Positions 33,528-41,803 of a stretch of DNA of 64,000 nucleotides are shown one piece after another (the stretch's first letter is position 1; every line of letters begins with the position of its first letter). Location of the stretch: positions 479,525 through 543,524 of the forward strand of contig SVQK01000056.1 in the NCBI GenBank assembly GCA_015065385.1, read 5' to 3'. The notes beneath the pieces were generated by a model. That model worked only from the letters and a program-made list of their open reading frames with translations. It was not told the origin of the DNA and made no database searches. The position numbers were made by a program, and so were the translations under genes. The stretch is from Oscillospiraceae bacterium (GTDB taxonomy: Bacteria > Bacillota > Clostridia > Oscillospirales > CAG-272).

Positions 33528-34279
33528 GACGCGGCCTCCGGTGAAAGCGCCAGAAGGAGGATTTCGCAGGGGTTGAAGAAGCGCGGGATCCACGGCACGG
33601 AATTGGTCATCCCGCGGCTCACGGCGAGGACTTCGTTCCCGGACCGGTAGAGTCCGCTCGTGTACTTCGGAAACAGTCCCTGACCCGGAGCGTAGACGCC
33701 GCGCCCGAAGATCCGCCACTGTCCGCCGTGCGCGTGTCCCGCGACCGTCAGCTCGATCCCGTGTCCGGCGACGTTTTTGGCCCAGTATTCCGGGTGATGG
33801 CAGAGGAGGATGTGATATCCCCCCTCCCCGGCAAACCGCGCGGGAAAGTCCGGTTCGGGACCGGGCGCGTTCCGGTAGGCGGATTTCGGCCTGAGATATC
33901 CGGACGCGTATCCCCCGATCACAAGATCCCCCCGCCGGACGAATTCGTCAGAGAGCACGGCGATTCCCAGCTTTTCGAGAACCGCCCGGTTTTCCGCGCT
34001 GAATCCCATTTCGTGGTTTCCCGGGGAGAAGAAGCACGGCGCGAGGCGGACGGCTCCTTCCATGAGCTTCAGCCCGTTCCGGTTGAAGCAGTCCCCGACG
34101 CCCGATCTCCCCGTGTCCGAAAAAATATCCCCCGGAAAGAGGATCAGATCCGGAGCCGCAAGTTCGAGCAGCTTCAGCGCATTCTCTATGGGCATGTGCC
34201 GGTTCGCGGAATGAAAGTCCGCGCAGACGGCAAGTTTCAGCCGTACGGGCGTGGGAACGGAAATAGTTCGGAGTTTCAA
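33524..34279 (-). CDS. Calcineurin-like metallophosphoesterase
   Basis: 251 aa from a TTG at 34279. An in-frame ATG at 34321 exists but lies upstream of the -10 box at 34310-34315, so it cannot be transcribed from that promoter; the TTG has GAGG about 11 nt upstream. Metallophosphoesterase motifs occur in order: CADFH near the N-terminus, FPGDIF, GNHEM, CHHPEY and GHAHGGQW. They bind two metal ions and cleave phosphoester or phosphodiester bonds. No signal or membrane helix is visible. First gene of the six-gene operon ending with def. Substrate unknown. Confidence 0.85.
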   Translation of the reverse strand: MKLRTISVPTPVRLKLAVCADFHSANRHMPIENALKLLELAAPDLILFPGDIFSDTGRSGVGDCFNRNGLKLMEGAVRLAPCFFSPGNHEMGFSAENRAVLEKLGIAVLSDEFVRRGDLVIGGYASGYLRPKSAYRNAPGPEPDFPARFAGEGGYHILLCHHPEYWAKNVAGHGIELTVAGHAHGGQWRIFGRGVYAPGQGLFPKYTSGLYRSGNEVLAVSRGMTNSVPWIPRFFNPCEILLLALSPEAAS

Positions 34280-34309
34280 TGGATCGGATACCTCGTCTCT
34301 GTTTTGTTC

Positions 34310-34338
34310 AGTATAACACAATTCCGCCCCCTATGCAA
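34310..34338 (-). promoter_or_regulatory. Promoter of the phosphoesterase-PPTase-MBOAT operon
   Basis: Minus strand TTGCAT (34333-34338), 17-bp spacer, TATACT (34310-34315). It lies back to back with the plus promoter at 34360-34388. Confidence 0.7.
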
Positions 34339-34359
34339 GAAAGATTTTGGATTTTTTAC

Positions 34360-34388
34360 TTTACTTTGCTGAAACGGTGGTGTATAAT
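34360..34388 (+). promoter_or_regulatory. Promoter of the yerC-recQ-GH42 gene set
   Basis: TTTACT (34360-34365), 17-bp spacer, TATAAT (34383-34388), 42 bp before the ATG at 34431. Confidence 0.65.
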
Positions 34389-34430
34389 AGCGGTAATAGC
34401 TTTGAGAACCGACACAGGACGGAGGACACT

Positions 34431-34760
34431 ATGGCCAACCTCAGACGCGACCCGTCGCGCGACTATCTGTTTGAAGCGATCCTGACGCTGGAGAGCGTGG
34501 ACGACTGCTACCGCTTTTTCGACGATCTCTGCACGGTGAAGGAGATCTCCGAAATGGCAAAGCGTCTCTGCGCTGCGAAGCTCTTGGACGGAAACGCCGT
34601 CTACACGGAGATCAACGAACGGACGGGACTCAGCACCGCCACCATCAGCCGCATCAACCGCTCCCTGAAATACGGCAGCGACGGGTACCGCGACGTTCTG
34701 AAACGGCTCGAGGAGCGCGGAATCGACATGCCCGGCGATCCCGGAAAGGCGGAAGACTGA
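34431..34760 (+). CDS. YerC/YecD-family TrpR-like DNA-binding protein
   Basis: 109 aa, ATG 34431 with GGAGGA (34421-34426). The small helical protein matches the YerC/YecD group of TrpR-superfamily proteins: EAILTLESVDDCYRFFDDLC in the first helices and a helix-turn-helix with TGLSTATISRINRSLKYG around residues 62-80. In Firmicutes this group is often found next to DNA-helicase genes, as here (recQ follows two genes later). It is probably a repressor; its ligand and targets are unknown. The stop overlaps the start of the methyltransferase gene by one base, implying translational coupling. Confidence 0.85.
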   Translation: MANLRRDPSRDYLFEAILTLESVDDCYRFFDDLCTVKEISEMAKRLCAAKLLDGNAVYTEINERTGLSTATISRINRSLKYGSDGYRDVLKRLEERGIDMPGDPGKAED

Positions 34761-35509
34761 TGGGCTACGGCGCGCTTGCCCCCGTCTATGACCGGCTGAA
34801 CCGGGACGTGGATTATTCCGCGTGGGCCGATTACATGGAGACCTGTTTCCGGCTCTACATGGAGAAAAAGCCGGAGCTGGTTCTGGATCTTGCCTGCGGG
34901 ACGGGGGCCATGACCTTTGAACTGGCCCGGCGCGGCTACGACATGACCGCCGTGGATATTTCCGAAGAAATGCTCGCGGAGGCGGAGGCCAAAGCTCGCG
35001 CGCTCGGCATCCGGGATATCCTGTTCCTGCAGGGGGACATGACGGACTTCGAGCTCTACGGCACGGTTCAGGCCGTGGTCTGTACGCTGGACGGGGTGAA
35101 TCACCTCACCTCCCGGGAAGAACTGGACGCCTGCCTCGCGCTGGTGTCGAACTACCTCGAGCCGGGCGGCGTCTTCCTCTTCGACCTCAACACCCCCGCG
35201 AAATTCCGGACGGTTTACGCCGACCGTGACTATATCCTCGAGGACGACGGGGCTGTTTGCTGCTGGCGGAACCGGCTGAACAAAAAAGGGGACGCCGTCG
35301 ATTTCTTCCTGACGGTCTTTGAGGAACAGGAAAACGGCCTCTGGAAACGCACGGACGACGTGACGCGGGAGAGGGCATGGGGGCTGCGGGCGATCCGGAA
35401 CGCGCTGGAGAGGGCGGGACTTGACCTGTTGTCCGTCTCTTCCGACTATCAAATGACTCCGCCCGACGAGAGAACGGAACGATGGTACATCGCCGCGGGG
35501 AAGAAATGA
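34760..35509 (+). CDS. Class I SAM-dependent methyltransferase
   Basis: 249 aa. ATG at 34760 shares its A with the upstream stop. Motif I LVLDLACGTG (about 41-50) binds S-adenosylmethionine, with the acidic residue at the end of strand 2 (AVDISEEML) and motif for strand 4 at VVCTLDGVNHL. The N-terminal YDRLNRDVDYSAWADYM is typical of a widespread Firmicutes methyltransferase family with unknown substrate, often encoded beside yerC-like genes. It overlaps recQ at its 3' end. Confidence 0.85.
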   Translation: MGYGALAPVYDRLNRDVDYSAWADYMETCFRLYMEKKPELVLDLACGTGAMTFELARRGYDMTAVDISEEMLAEAEAKARALGIRDILFLQGDMTDFELYGTVQAVVCTLDGVNHLTSREELDACLALVSNYLEPGGVFLFDLNTPAKFRTVYADRDYILEDDGAVCCWRNRLNKKGDAVDFFLTVFEEQENGLWKRTDDVTRERAWGLRAIRNALERAGLDLLSVSSDYQMTPPDERTERWYIAAGKK

Positions 35510-37344
35510 ATCCGAACAAAACCGACATTCTGAAATCCGTCTTCGGACACGACCGGTTCCGCCCGGGACAGGAGGAGATCGTGGACGCCCTGACCGGAGG
35601 ACGGGACGCGCTGGCGGTCATGCCCACGGGCGGCGGAAAATCACTCTGCTATCAGATCCCCGCGCTTCTGCTCCCCGGGGTGACGCTGGTGATTTCCCCG
35701 CTTATCTCCCTGATGAAGGATCAGGTCATGGCGCTCGTGCAGAACGGAGTCCGCGCGGCTTATCTCAACAGCACGCTGACGGCTGGGCAGTATTCCCGCG
35801 CTCTCGCAAACGTGAGAAACGGCGTCTACAAGATCGTCTACGTCGCCCCGGAACGGTTGTGGACGGACGGATTTCTGTCCGCGGTCTCGGAGCTCGATAT
35901 CTCCCTGATTGCCGTGGACGAAGCGCACTGCGTATCCGGCTGGGGACAGGATTTCCGCCCCGCCTATCTCGGGATCCGCGATTTTGTGGAGAACCTGCCG
36001 CACCGTCCCCCCGTCGGAGCTTTTACCGCCACGGCGACGGAGCGGGTCCGGGAAGATATCGCCGAGCTGCTCGGCCTGCGGGATCCCTGCCGCGTCATCA
36101 CGGGATTCGACCGTCCGAATCTCTATTTCGAGGTCATCCCCGTCGAAAAGAGCAAAAAGGACGACGCCCTGATCCGCCTGATCCGGGACCGCTATTTTGA
36201 CAAGTGCGGCATCGTGTACTGCGGCACGCGGAACTCGGTGGAGGAGGTCACCGCCCTGCTCGTCTCCCGCGGCATCCCGGCGAGGGGATACCACGCGGGC
36301 ATGAGCGACGAGGAGCGGCACGCGGCGCAGGAGGATTTCGTCTACGACCGGATCCGGGTCATGGTCGCCACCAACGCATTCGGCATGGGGATCGACAAGT
36401 CGAACGTCTCCTTCGTCCTTCACTACCATATGCCGAAGGACGTGGAGAGCTATTATCAGGAGGCGGGGAGAGCCGGACGGGACGGAGAAGCGGCGGACTG
36501 CGTGCTGCTGGCGTCGAAATCCGACCTTGTGCTCAACCGATATCTGATCGACAATTCGGAGCCCAATCCCGAGCTTTCCGAGGAGGAACAGGTCAGACTG
36601 CGGCGGCTCGAATACGACCGGCTCGATAAGATGGCCGGATACTGCGCGACGCCCGGATGCCTCCGCTCCTATCTGCTCCGCTATTTCGGAGAGGAAGGGC
36701 CGGAGAGTTGCGGGAACTGCTCGAACTGTCAGGGAGATTTCCTCGTGAAGGACGTGACGGAGGACGCGCAGAAGCTCCTCTCCTGCATGGCGCGGACAGG
36801 AAACCGCTTCGGCCTCTCCACTCTGTCCGCCGTGCTCCGGGCGTCCTCGAACGAGACCGTGGACAGATTCGGCCTCGACTCCCTCTCTACCTACGGGATC
36901 ATGAAAGGGGCGACCGAGAAGTACATCCGGGAGCTGGCGTCGGTTCTGCAGGCGGACGGCTCCGTCGCCTACGAGGCGGACTCCGTCTACCGCATCCCCC
37001 ATGCCACGGAAAAGGCGCGGGACATTCTGCTCGGAAAGCGGAAGGTCTTCATCAAAGCGGAACCGGAGAAGGCGGAAAAGAAAAAGAAGCCCGTCAGACG
37101 GACAGCCGAACCCGCCGACACCACCCTCCTCGGCCACCTCAAGGCGGAGCGGGCGAGACTGGCGAAGGAGCTGCACGTTCCCGCCTACATCATTTTCCCG
37201 GACGCGACGCTCACCGACATGTGCCGCGTCATGCCGGAAGACATTGACGAATTTCTCGAAGTCACCGGCGTCGGAAAAACGAAGGCGGAAAAATACGGCG
37301 CGGTCTTTCTGGCCGTGATCGATAAACACAGAAAAGAACTCTGA
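35506..37344 (+). CDS. recQ: ATP-dependent DNA helicase RecQ
   Basis: 612 aa. ATG 35506 overlaps the preceding stop (ATGA); an upstream in-frame ATG at 35482 lacks a site. Unwinds DNA 3'-5' in recombination repair. Walker A TGGGKS (41-46), DEAH box (138-141) followed by CVSGWGQDFRPAY (the RecQ aromatic loop), motif VI QEAGRAGRDG, a RecQ zinc-binding set of four Cys (about 382-412, CATPGC... CGNCSNC), winged-helix domain, and a C-terminal HRDC domain (about 540-610) ending near GVGKTKAEKYG. All core elements are intact and the length is normal. Confidence 0.95.
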   Translation: MNPNKTDILKSVFGHDRFRPGQEEIVDALTGGRDALAVMPTGGGKSLCYQIPALLLPGVTLVISPLISLMKDQVMALVQNGVRAAYLNSTLTAGQYSRALANVRNGVYKIVYVAPERLWTDGFLSAVSELDISLIAVDEAHCVSGWGQDFRPAYLGIRDFVENLPHRPPVGAFTATATERVREDIAELLGLRDPCRVITGFDRPNLYFEVIPVEKSKKDDALIRLIRDRYFDKCGIVYCGTRNSVEEVTALLVSRGIPARGYHAGMSDEERHAAQEDFVYDRIRVMVATNAFGMGIDKSNVSFVLHYHMPKDVESYYQEAGRAGRDGEAADCVLLASKSDLVLNRYLIDNSEPNPELSEEEQVRLRRLEYDRLDKMAGYCATPGCLRSYLLRYFGEEGPESCGNCSNCQGDFLVKDVTEDAQKLLSCMARTGNRFGLSTLSAVLRASSNETVDRFGLDSLSTYGIMKGATEKYIRELASVLQADGSVAYEADSVYRIPHATEKARDILLGKRKVFIKAEPEKAEKKKKPVRRTAEPADTTLLGHLKAERARLAKELHVPAYIIFPDATLTDMCRVMPEDIDEFLEVTGVGKTKAEKYGAVFLAVIDKHRKEL

Positions 37345-37358
37345 TCCGGGAGGTCGGA

Positions 37359-38786
37359 ATGGAATATCTGACATACGAACAGTTCGGCGCGGCTGGGGAC
37401 GGTCACACCGACGACATGCCCGCCATCGTCCGAACCCATGAGGAGGCAAACCGCCGGGGGATCCCGGTCCGCGGAAGGGAAGGGGCGGTCTACTATATCG
37501 CGCCCGCCGCAGTAGTTGCCGTGATCCGGACCGACACGGACTGGACCGGCGCGTCCTTTGTCATCGACGACCGGGATCTGGACGACTTCCGCCCGCCCGT
37601 GTTCGACGTGCCTCCGGAGGAAGAGGCCGTTCCGTTTCCCGTCGCCGCGCTCAAAGCCGGTCAGGATTTCGTCGAAAATCCCACGAGCCGGGAGCAGTTT
37701 GTCCGGGTTTACAACGACGAGCACCGCGATTACATCCGGCTCGGCGCGAATCAGGACAACGGACACAGCCGCACGGACGCCTTTCTCGTCGGACCGGACG
37801 GACGCCTCCCGTCCCCCGTTTCCTTCGATTTCGATAAAATCACCCGCTCGTACGCCTCTCCGATTCCAGAAAAACGGCTGACGATCCGCGGCGGAGCCTT
37901 CACCACGATCGCCAACCGCTGGGAATCCCGGTACGACTACCACGGGCGCAATATCCGGATCCGCCGCTCCAACACGGAGATCGCGGAGATATCCCACTAC
38001 GTCGAGGGTGAGGAGGATCACGGCGCGCCGTACGCAGGCTTTTTGTCCATTTCCGACTGCGCCCGCGTGGAGGTGCGCGACTGCCTCTTCACGGGCCACA
38101 GGATCTACTGGACCATCGGCTCGGCGGGTGTTCCGGTTCCCATGGGTTCGTACGACATCAACTGCGGGACGGCCGCTGCCCTGACCTTCCGCCATTGCCG
38201 CCAGACCACGGACATCATGGATCGGAATTACTGGGGACTGATCGGCACCAATTTCTGCCGGGATCTCTGCTTCGACGACGTGGTTTTCTCCCGCTTCGAC
38301 GCGCACATGGGCGTCTCAAACTGCACGATCACAAATTCCCGCCTCGGCTGGCAGTGCCTGAACGCGATCGGCTTCGGGACCTTCCGGATCGAGAACACCG
38401 AAGCGTACGGACACGCCTTCGTCACCCTCCGACCGGATTACGGCTGCACCTTCCGGGGACGCTTCGAGATCAAAAACTGCGTCTGGCATCCCGCGGGCGG
38501 CGGACGGACGGTGTTCAGCGCGCACAACGACGGGACGCACGATTTCGGCTATCCCTGTTATCTGCCCGAAGAGGTCATGATAGACGGCTTCACGGTGGCG
38601 GAGGACGGAGAATCCCCCGGTCCGCTCTGGATCTTCAACGACTGGACGGGAAAGCCGGAGGGAGAGGTGAAATACCCCATGGCCGAGCCGCTTCGCGTGG
38701 AGGTAAAGAACGTCCGCGGAATAGGGGAGATCGGCCTCTGTCAGAATCCCGGCCTCATGAGGAACACCGTTTTTGTCCGCGGATGA
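37359..38786 (+). CDS. Right-handed beta-helix (pectate-lyase-3-like) protein
   Basis: 475 aa, ATG 37359 with GGGAGG upstream, 14 bp after recQ. No signal peptide, so cytoplasmic as read. The N-terminus YEQFGAAGDGHTDDMPAI is the classic opening of pectate-lyase-3/GH28-like beta-helix proteins. The middle carries repeated short strands with stacked hydrophobics and Asn (residues about 200-430). Enzymes of this fold cleave acidic polysaccharides, but the catalytic residues cannot be assigned here. Its neighbours are a GH42 and an esterase, which suits a polysaccharide-processing operon. Confidence 0.75.
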   Translation: MEYLTYEQFGAAGDGHTDDMPAIVRTHEEANRRGIPVRGREGAVYYIAPAAVVAVIRTDTDWTGASFVIDDRDLDDFRPPVFDVPPEEEAVPFPVAALKAGQDFVENPTSREQFVRVYNDEHRDYIRLGANQDNGHSRTDAFLVGPDGRLPSPVSFDFDKITRSYASPIPEKRLTIRGGAFTTIANRWESRYDYHGRNIRIRRSNTEIAEISHYVEGEEDHGAPYAGFLSISDCARVEVRDCLFTGHRIYWTIGSAGVPVPMGSYDINCGTAAALTFRHCRQTTDIMDRNYWGLIGTNFCRDLCFDDVVFSRFDAHMGVSNCTITNSRLGWQCLNAIGFGTFRIENTEAYGHAFVTLRPDYGCTFRGRFEIKNCVWHPAGGGRTVFSAHNDGTHDFGYPCYLPEEVMIDGFTVAEDGESPGPLWIFNDWTGKPEGEVKYPMAEPLRVEVKNVRGIGEIGLCQNPGLMRNTVFVRG

Positions 38787-38832
38787 CCGAAGAAGCAAAC
38801 AAAACGATTCCAAACAGAAAAGGAGAACAGTC

Positions 38833-40809
38833 ATGGCACCAAAAACCCCCTTCCTCGGCTGCGCGTACTATCCCGAAGACTGGGACGACAGCCAGCTCGA
38901 CTATGACGTCAAAATGATGAAGGAGGCAGGGATCACCTGCGCCCGCATCGGGGAATTCGCGTGGAGAAAGATGGAGCCCGCCCGCGGCCGGTACGAATTC
39001 GGCTGGCTGCACCGCGTGGTGGATACCCTCGGCAAGGCCGGTATTTCCGTCGTTCTCGGCACGCCGACCGCAACTCCTCCGATCTGGCTGGGCGACGCCT
39101 TCCCGGACGTATTTGTGCTGAACAAGGACGGCACGCGCGCCAGTCACGGAGGCAGACGGCACTGCTGCTCGAACAACCCGCATTACCTCGAGGCCTCCGA
39201 TCAGATCGTCCACGCCATGGGGCGCGAATTCGGAAAGGATCCGAACGTCATCGGATGGCAGCTCGACAACGAGATCCTCACATGGGGAACCGGCTGCACC
39301 TGCGAGCATTGCGTAAAGGCCTATCACGAACGCCTGAAACGGGAATACGGCACGGTGGAGAACCTCAACGCCCGCTGGAATCTCAACCTGTTCAGCCAGG
39401 CCTACGACCGGTTCGACGAGATCCCCGGCGACTGGAACGCATGGCATAATCCTCATCTGAAATACGAGTGGGCCGCCGCGCACTATGAAGCCGATATCGC
39501 GTTCATGCACCGTCAGGCCGAAATCCTGCGCCTTTACACCGACGCCCCGATCGGCACCGACATGATGCCCACCAACGCCATGGGCTACGAGGAGATGTGC
39601 GGGGATCTGGACGTTGTGATGTTCAATCACTACAACACGCCCGCGAATCTCTCCGACGCGGTGTTCTGGTTCGACTATCTCCGCACGCTCAAGGATCGCC
39701 CGTTCTGGAACACGGAGACCGCCACCACATGGAACGGCTCCACCGCCATCGGACAGGTTCTGAAACCCGAGGGATACTGCCGGGTCAATTCGTGGCTGCC
39801 CGTGGCTCTGGGCGGCGAGAGCAACATGTACTGGCTCTGGCGTCAGCACTGGGCGGGGCACGAGCTGGTTCACGGTTCCGTTCTCTCCCCCGAGGGCAGG
39901 CCGACCCATACCTTCGGCGAGGTGCAGCGGACCGCGAAGGACTTTGAGACGGCGTCCTCGTTCCTCTCCGGCACGAAGGTGAAGACCGACGTCGCGCTCC
40001 ACTTCACGTCGAAGGCATGGCAGCTCTTCGATCAGCAGAAGGTGTTCGACGGAAACTGGTATGCAGGGGACGTGCAGCAGGTTCACCGCGCGCTGGTCCG
40101 CTCCGGCGTCCGTCCCGACGTGATCGGCGCGGCGCATTCCCTCGACGAGTACAAGCTGCTTGTCTCCCCCTGCGTCATGACACTCGAGGACGGGGATCTG
40201 GCGGAAAAGATCCGGGCCTTTGTCGAAAACGGCGGCGTCTGGGTCGCGGGGCCTCTCACCGACGTGCGGAACGATATCGGCGCGCACTACACCGACCGCG
40301 CGATGGGCATGATCGAGGACTGGCTGGGCGTCACGCTCGACTACGGCGTCCCGACCGACGGCTCCGTCATGAAGACCGCCTGGTGCGACGGGGAAGACCT
40401 CGCCGTGCGCAAATGGGCGGAACTCTACACCCTGAACGGCGGCGAAACGCTGGCGGCTGTCACGGCGGGCCACAGTGCGCTGAACGGCAAATCCGTCGTC
40501 TCCCGCCACAAGGTCGGCAAAGGCGAGGTCATTCTCTGCGGCGCGCTGACCGAGGACGCGGACCTCGGCAAGCTCATGAACATCGCGCTTCACGACGCCG
40601 GAATCGAACCGTTCCCGGTGATGGGCTCCCTGAACGTGTCCCCACGGTCCGGCGAGGCGGGAGAGGGACTGATCCTCTGCGAAACCGGATGCGGTCCCGC
40701 GCTCATGAAGATCGAGCGGCCCGCGGCGGATCTTCTGACCGGCGAGACCTTCACGGACAACGTTCCTGTCGAACCCTACGGCGTCCGGGTCCTTGTTTTC
40801 GACAAATAA
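38833..40809 (+). CDS. GH42 beta-galactosidase
   Basis: 658 aa. ATG 38833 follows AGGAGA (38821-38826); longer frames are rejected. Retaining beta-galactosidase, cytoplasmic. The TIM-barrel domain starts LGCAYYPEDWD. The acid/base Glu147 (QLDNEI) and nucleophile Glu295 (FWNTETAT) are both at the expected positions. The zinc-binding Cys cluster typical of GH42 is present (Cys111/112, 155, 157, 160). A trimerisation-like domain with GGVWVAGPLTD follows (about 400-590), then a small C-terminal beta domain. Gene order with an upstream beta-helix protein and downstream esterase indicates intracellular oligosaccharide breakdown. Confidence 0.93.
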   Translation: MAPKTPFLGCAYYPEDWDDSQLDYDVKMMKEAGITCARIGEFAWRKMEPARGRYEFGWLHRVVDTLGKAGISVVLGTPTATPPIWLGDAFPDVFVLNKDGTRASHGGRRHCCSNNPHYLEASDQIVHAMGREFGKDPNVIGWQLDNEILTWGTGCTCEHCVKAYHERLKREYGTVENLNARWNLNLFSQAYDRFDEIPGDWNAWHNPHLKYEWAAAHYEADIAFMHRQAEILRLYTDAPIGTDMMPTNAMGYEEMCGDLDVVMFNHYNTPANLSDAVFWFDYLRTLKDRPFWNTETATTWNGSTAIGQVLKPEGYCRVNSWLPVALGGESNMYWLWRQHWAGHELVHGSVLSPEGRPTHTFGEVQRTAKDFETASSFLSGTKVKTDVALHFTSKAWQLFDQQKVFDGNWYAGDVQQVHRALVRSGVRPDVIGAAHSLDEYKLLVSPCVMTLEDGDLAEKIRAFVENGGVWVAGPLTDVRNDIGAHYTDRAMGMIEDWLGVTLDYGVPTDGSVMKTAWCDGEDLAVRKWAELYTLNGGETLAAVTAGHSALNGKSVVSRHKVGKGEVILCGALTEDADLGKLMNIALHDAGIEPFPVMGSLNVSPRSGEAGEGLILCETGCGPALMKIERPAADLLTGETFTDNVPVEPYGVRVLVFDK

Positions 40810-40838
40810 ACCGAGATACGATCGAAAAGGAGCAGATC

Positions 40839-41621
40839 ATGCAGTCATTCCCGTTATGGACAAACACGCCCGGGCTCTGCGAGGAGATCCCGGTGATCGA
40901 ATACTACCCGGCGGAAAAACGGATTTCCGACGCGGCCGTGGTGATCTATCCCGGCGGCGGATACGCTTTCCGCGCGGAGCACGAGGGAAAAGGGTACGCG
41001 GAGTATTTCAATTCCATCGGCATGGACGCCTTTGTGTGCGAATACCGCGTCGCCCCGCATCACTTCCCGCTGGAGCTTTTGGACGCCCGCAGATCGGTCC
41101 GCTGGGTCCGGCATCACGCGGCCCAATTCGGCATAGATCCGCACAAGGTGGCCGTCATGGGATCCTCGGCGGGCGGGCATCTCGCGGGGATGGTCTCCAC
41201 CTATACCGCCCCGATCGACTTTGAGGACATCGACGAGATCGACCGCGAGGACCCGATTCCGGACGCGACCATCCTGTGCTATGCCGTCTGCCATATGCCG
41301 GACGAGACGAACGTGGCGCACGTCGGGTCCTTCGTGAATCTCTGCAGAGAGCGGACGGACTACGAAACCTTCTCCAACGACCTCAACGTGACGGATTCCA
41401 CGCCGCCCGCCTTCCTCTGGCATACCTCCGACGACGGCGCGGTGAACGTCATCAATTCCTATCTGTACGCCACCGCCCTGAGACAGCACGGCATCCCGCA
41501 CGAGCTGCACGTCTTCCCGAACGGTCCCCACGGCCTCGGACTGGCACAGGGCTTGCCCCATGTTGCTCAGTGGGCGGGCCTCATGAAGAACTGGCTCGTC
41601 TCCATGGGCTGGCTGAACTGA
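40839..41621 (+). CDS. Alpha/beta-hydrolase, acetyl-esterase (BD-FAE/acetyl-xylan-esterase) type
   Basis: 260 aa, ATG 40839 with AAAAGGAG (40825-40832). A cytoplasmic alpha/beta-hydrolase: oxyanion-hole motif YPGGGYAF (37-44), nucleophile elbow GSSAGGH (108-114, Ser110), acid near SDDGAVN and His in NGPHGLG close to the C-terminus. The architecture matches bacterial esterases that remove acetyl or feruloyl groups from oligosaccharides. Being last in an operon with GH42 it probably deacetylates imported sugars before hydrolysis. Followed by a terminator. Confidence 0.85.
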   Translation: MQSFPLWTNTPGLCEEIPVIEYYPAEKRISDAAVVIYPGGGYAFRAEHEGKGYAEYFNSIGMDAFVCEYRVAPHHFPLELLDARRSVRWVRHHAAQFGIDPHKVAVMGSSAGGHLAGMVSTYTAPIDFEDIDEIDREDPIPDATILCYAVCHMPDETNVAHVGSFVNLCRERTDYETFSNDLNVTDSTPPAFLWHTSDDGAVNVINSYLYATALRQHGIPHELHVFPNGPHGLGLAQGLPHVAQWAGLMKNWLVSMGWLN

Positions 41622-41628
41622 ATATCCC

Positions 41629-41656
41629 GCGCGGATTTCTTCCGGGAGATCCGCGC
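41629..41656 (+). terminator. Intrinsic terminator of the GH42 operon
   Basis: Perfect 8-bp stem GCGCGGAT / ATCCGCGC with a 12-nt loop, followed by a short T-rich stretch. It separates the esterase gene from the MATE promoter at 41736. Confidence 0.6.
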
Positions 41657-41735
41657 ATCTTGTTTCGACTGGGCGTGATCCGCGGTTTCATGAGCCAGGG
41701 CTCCGGAGAGCGGGCAAAATCTGTAGGATTCGTCA

Positions 41736-41764
41736 TTGCTTTTTGAACGCCGCGGTGCTATAAT
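41736..41764 (+). promoter_or_regulatory. Promoter of the MATE-sulfatase pair
   Basis: TTGCTT (41736-41741), 17-bp spacer, TATAAT (41759-41764), 40 bp before the ATG at 41804. Confidence 0.7.
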
Positions 41765-41803
41765 CAATTTGTATGCAATCATAGATCGGGAGAAGACCGC
41801 AAC

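Noticed and set aside
33524..34321. ATG start at 34321 for the phosphoesterase
   Set aside because: It lies upstream of the -10 box (34310-34315) of the only visible promoter; TTG 34279 is preferred.
34760..37344. A DNA-defence island around recQ and the methyltransferase
   Set aside because: Both genes are of housekeeping type, linked to a YerC-like gene as in other Firmicutes, and no nuclease or restriction partner is nearby.
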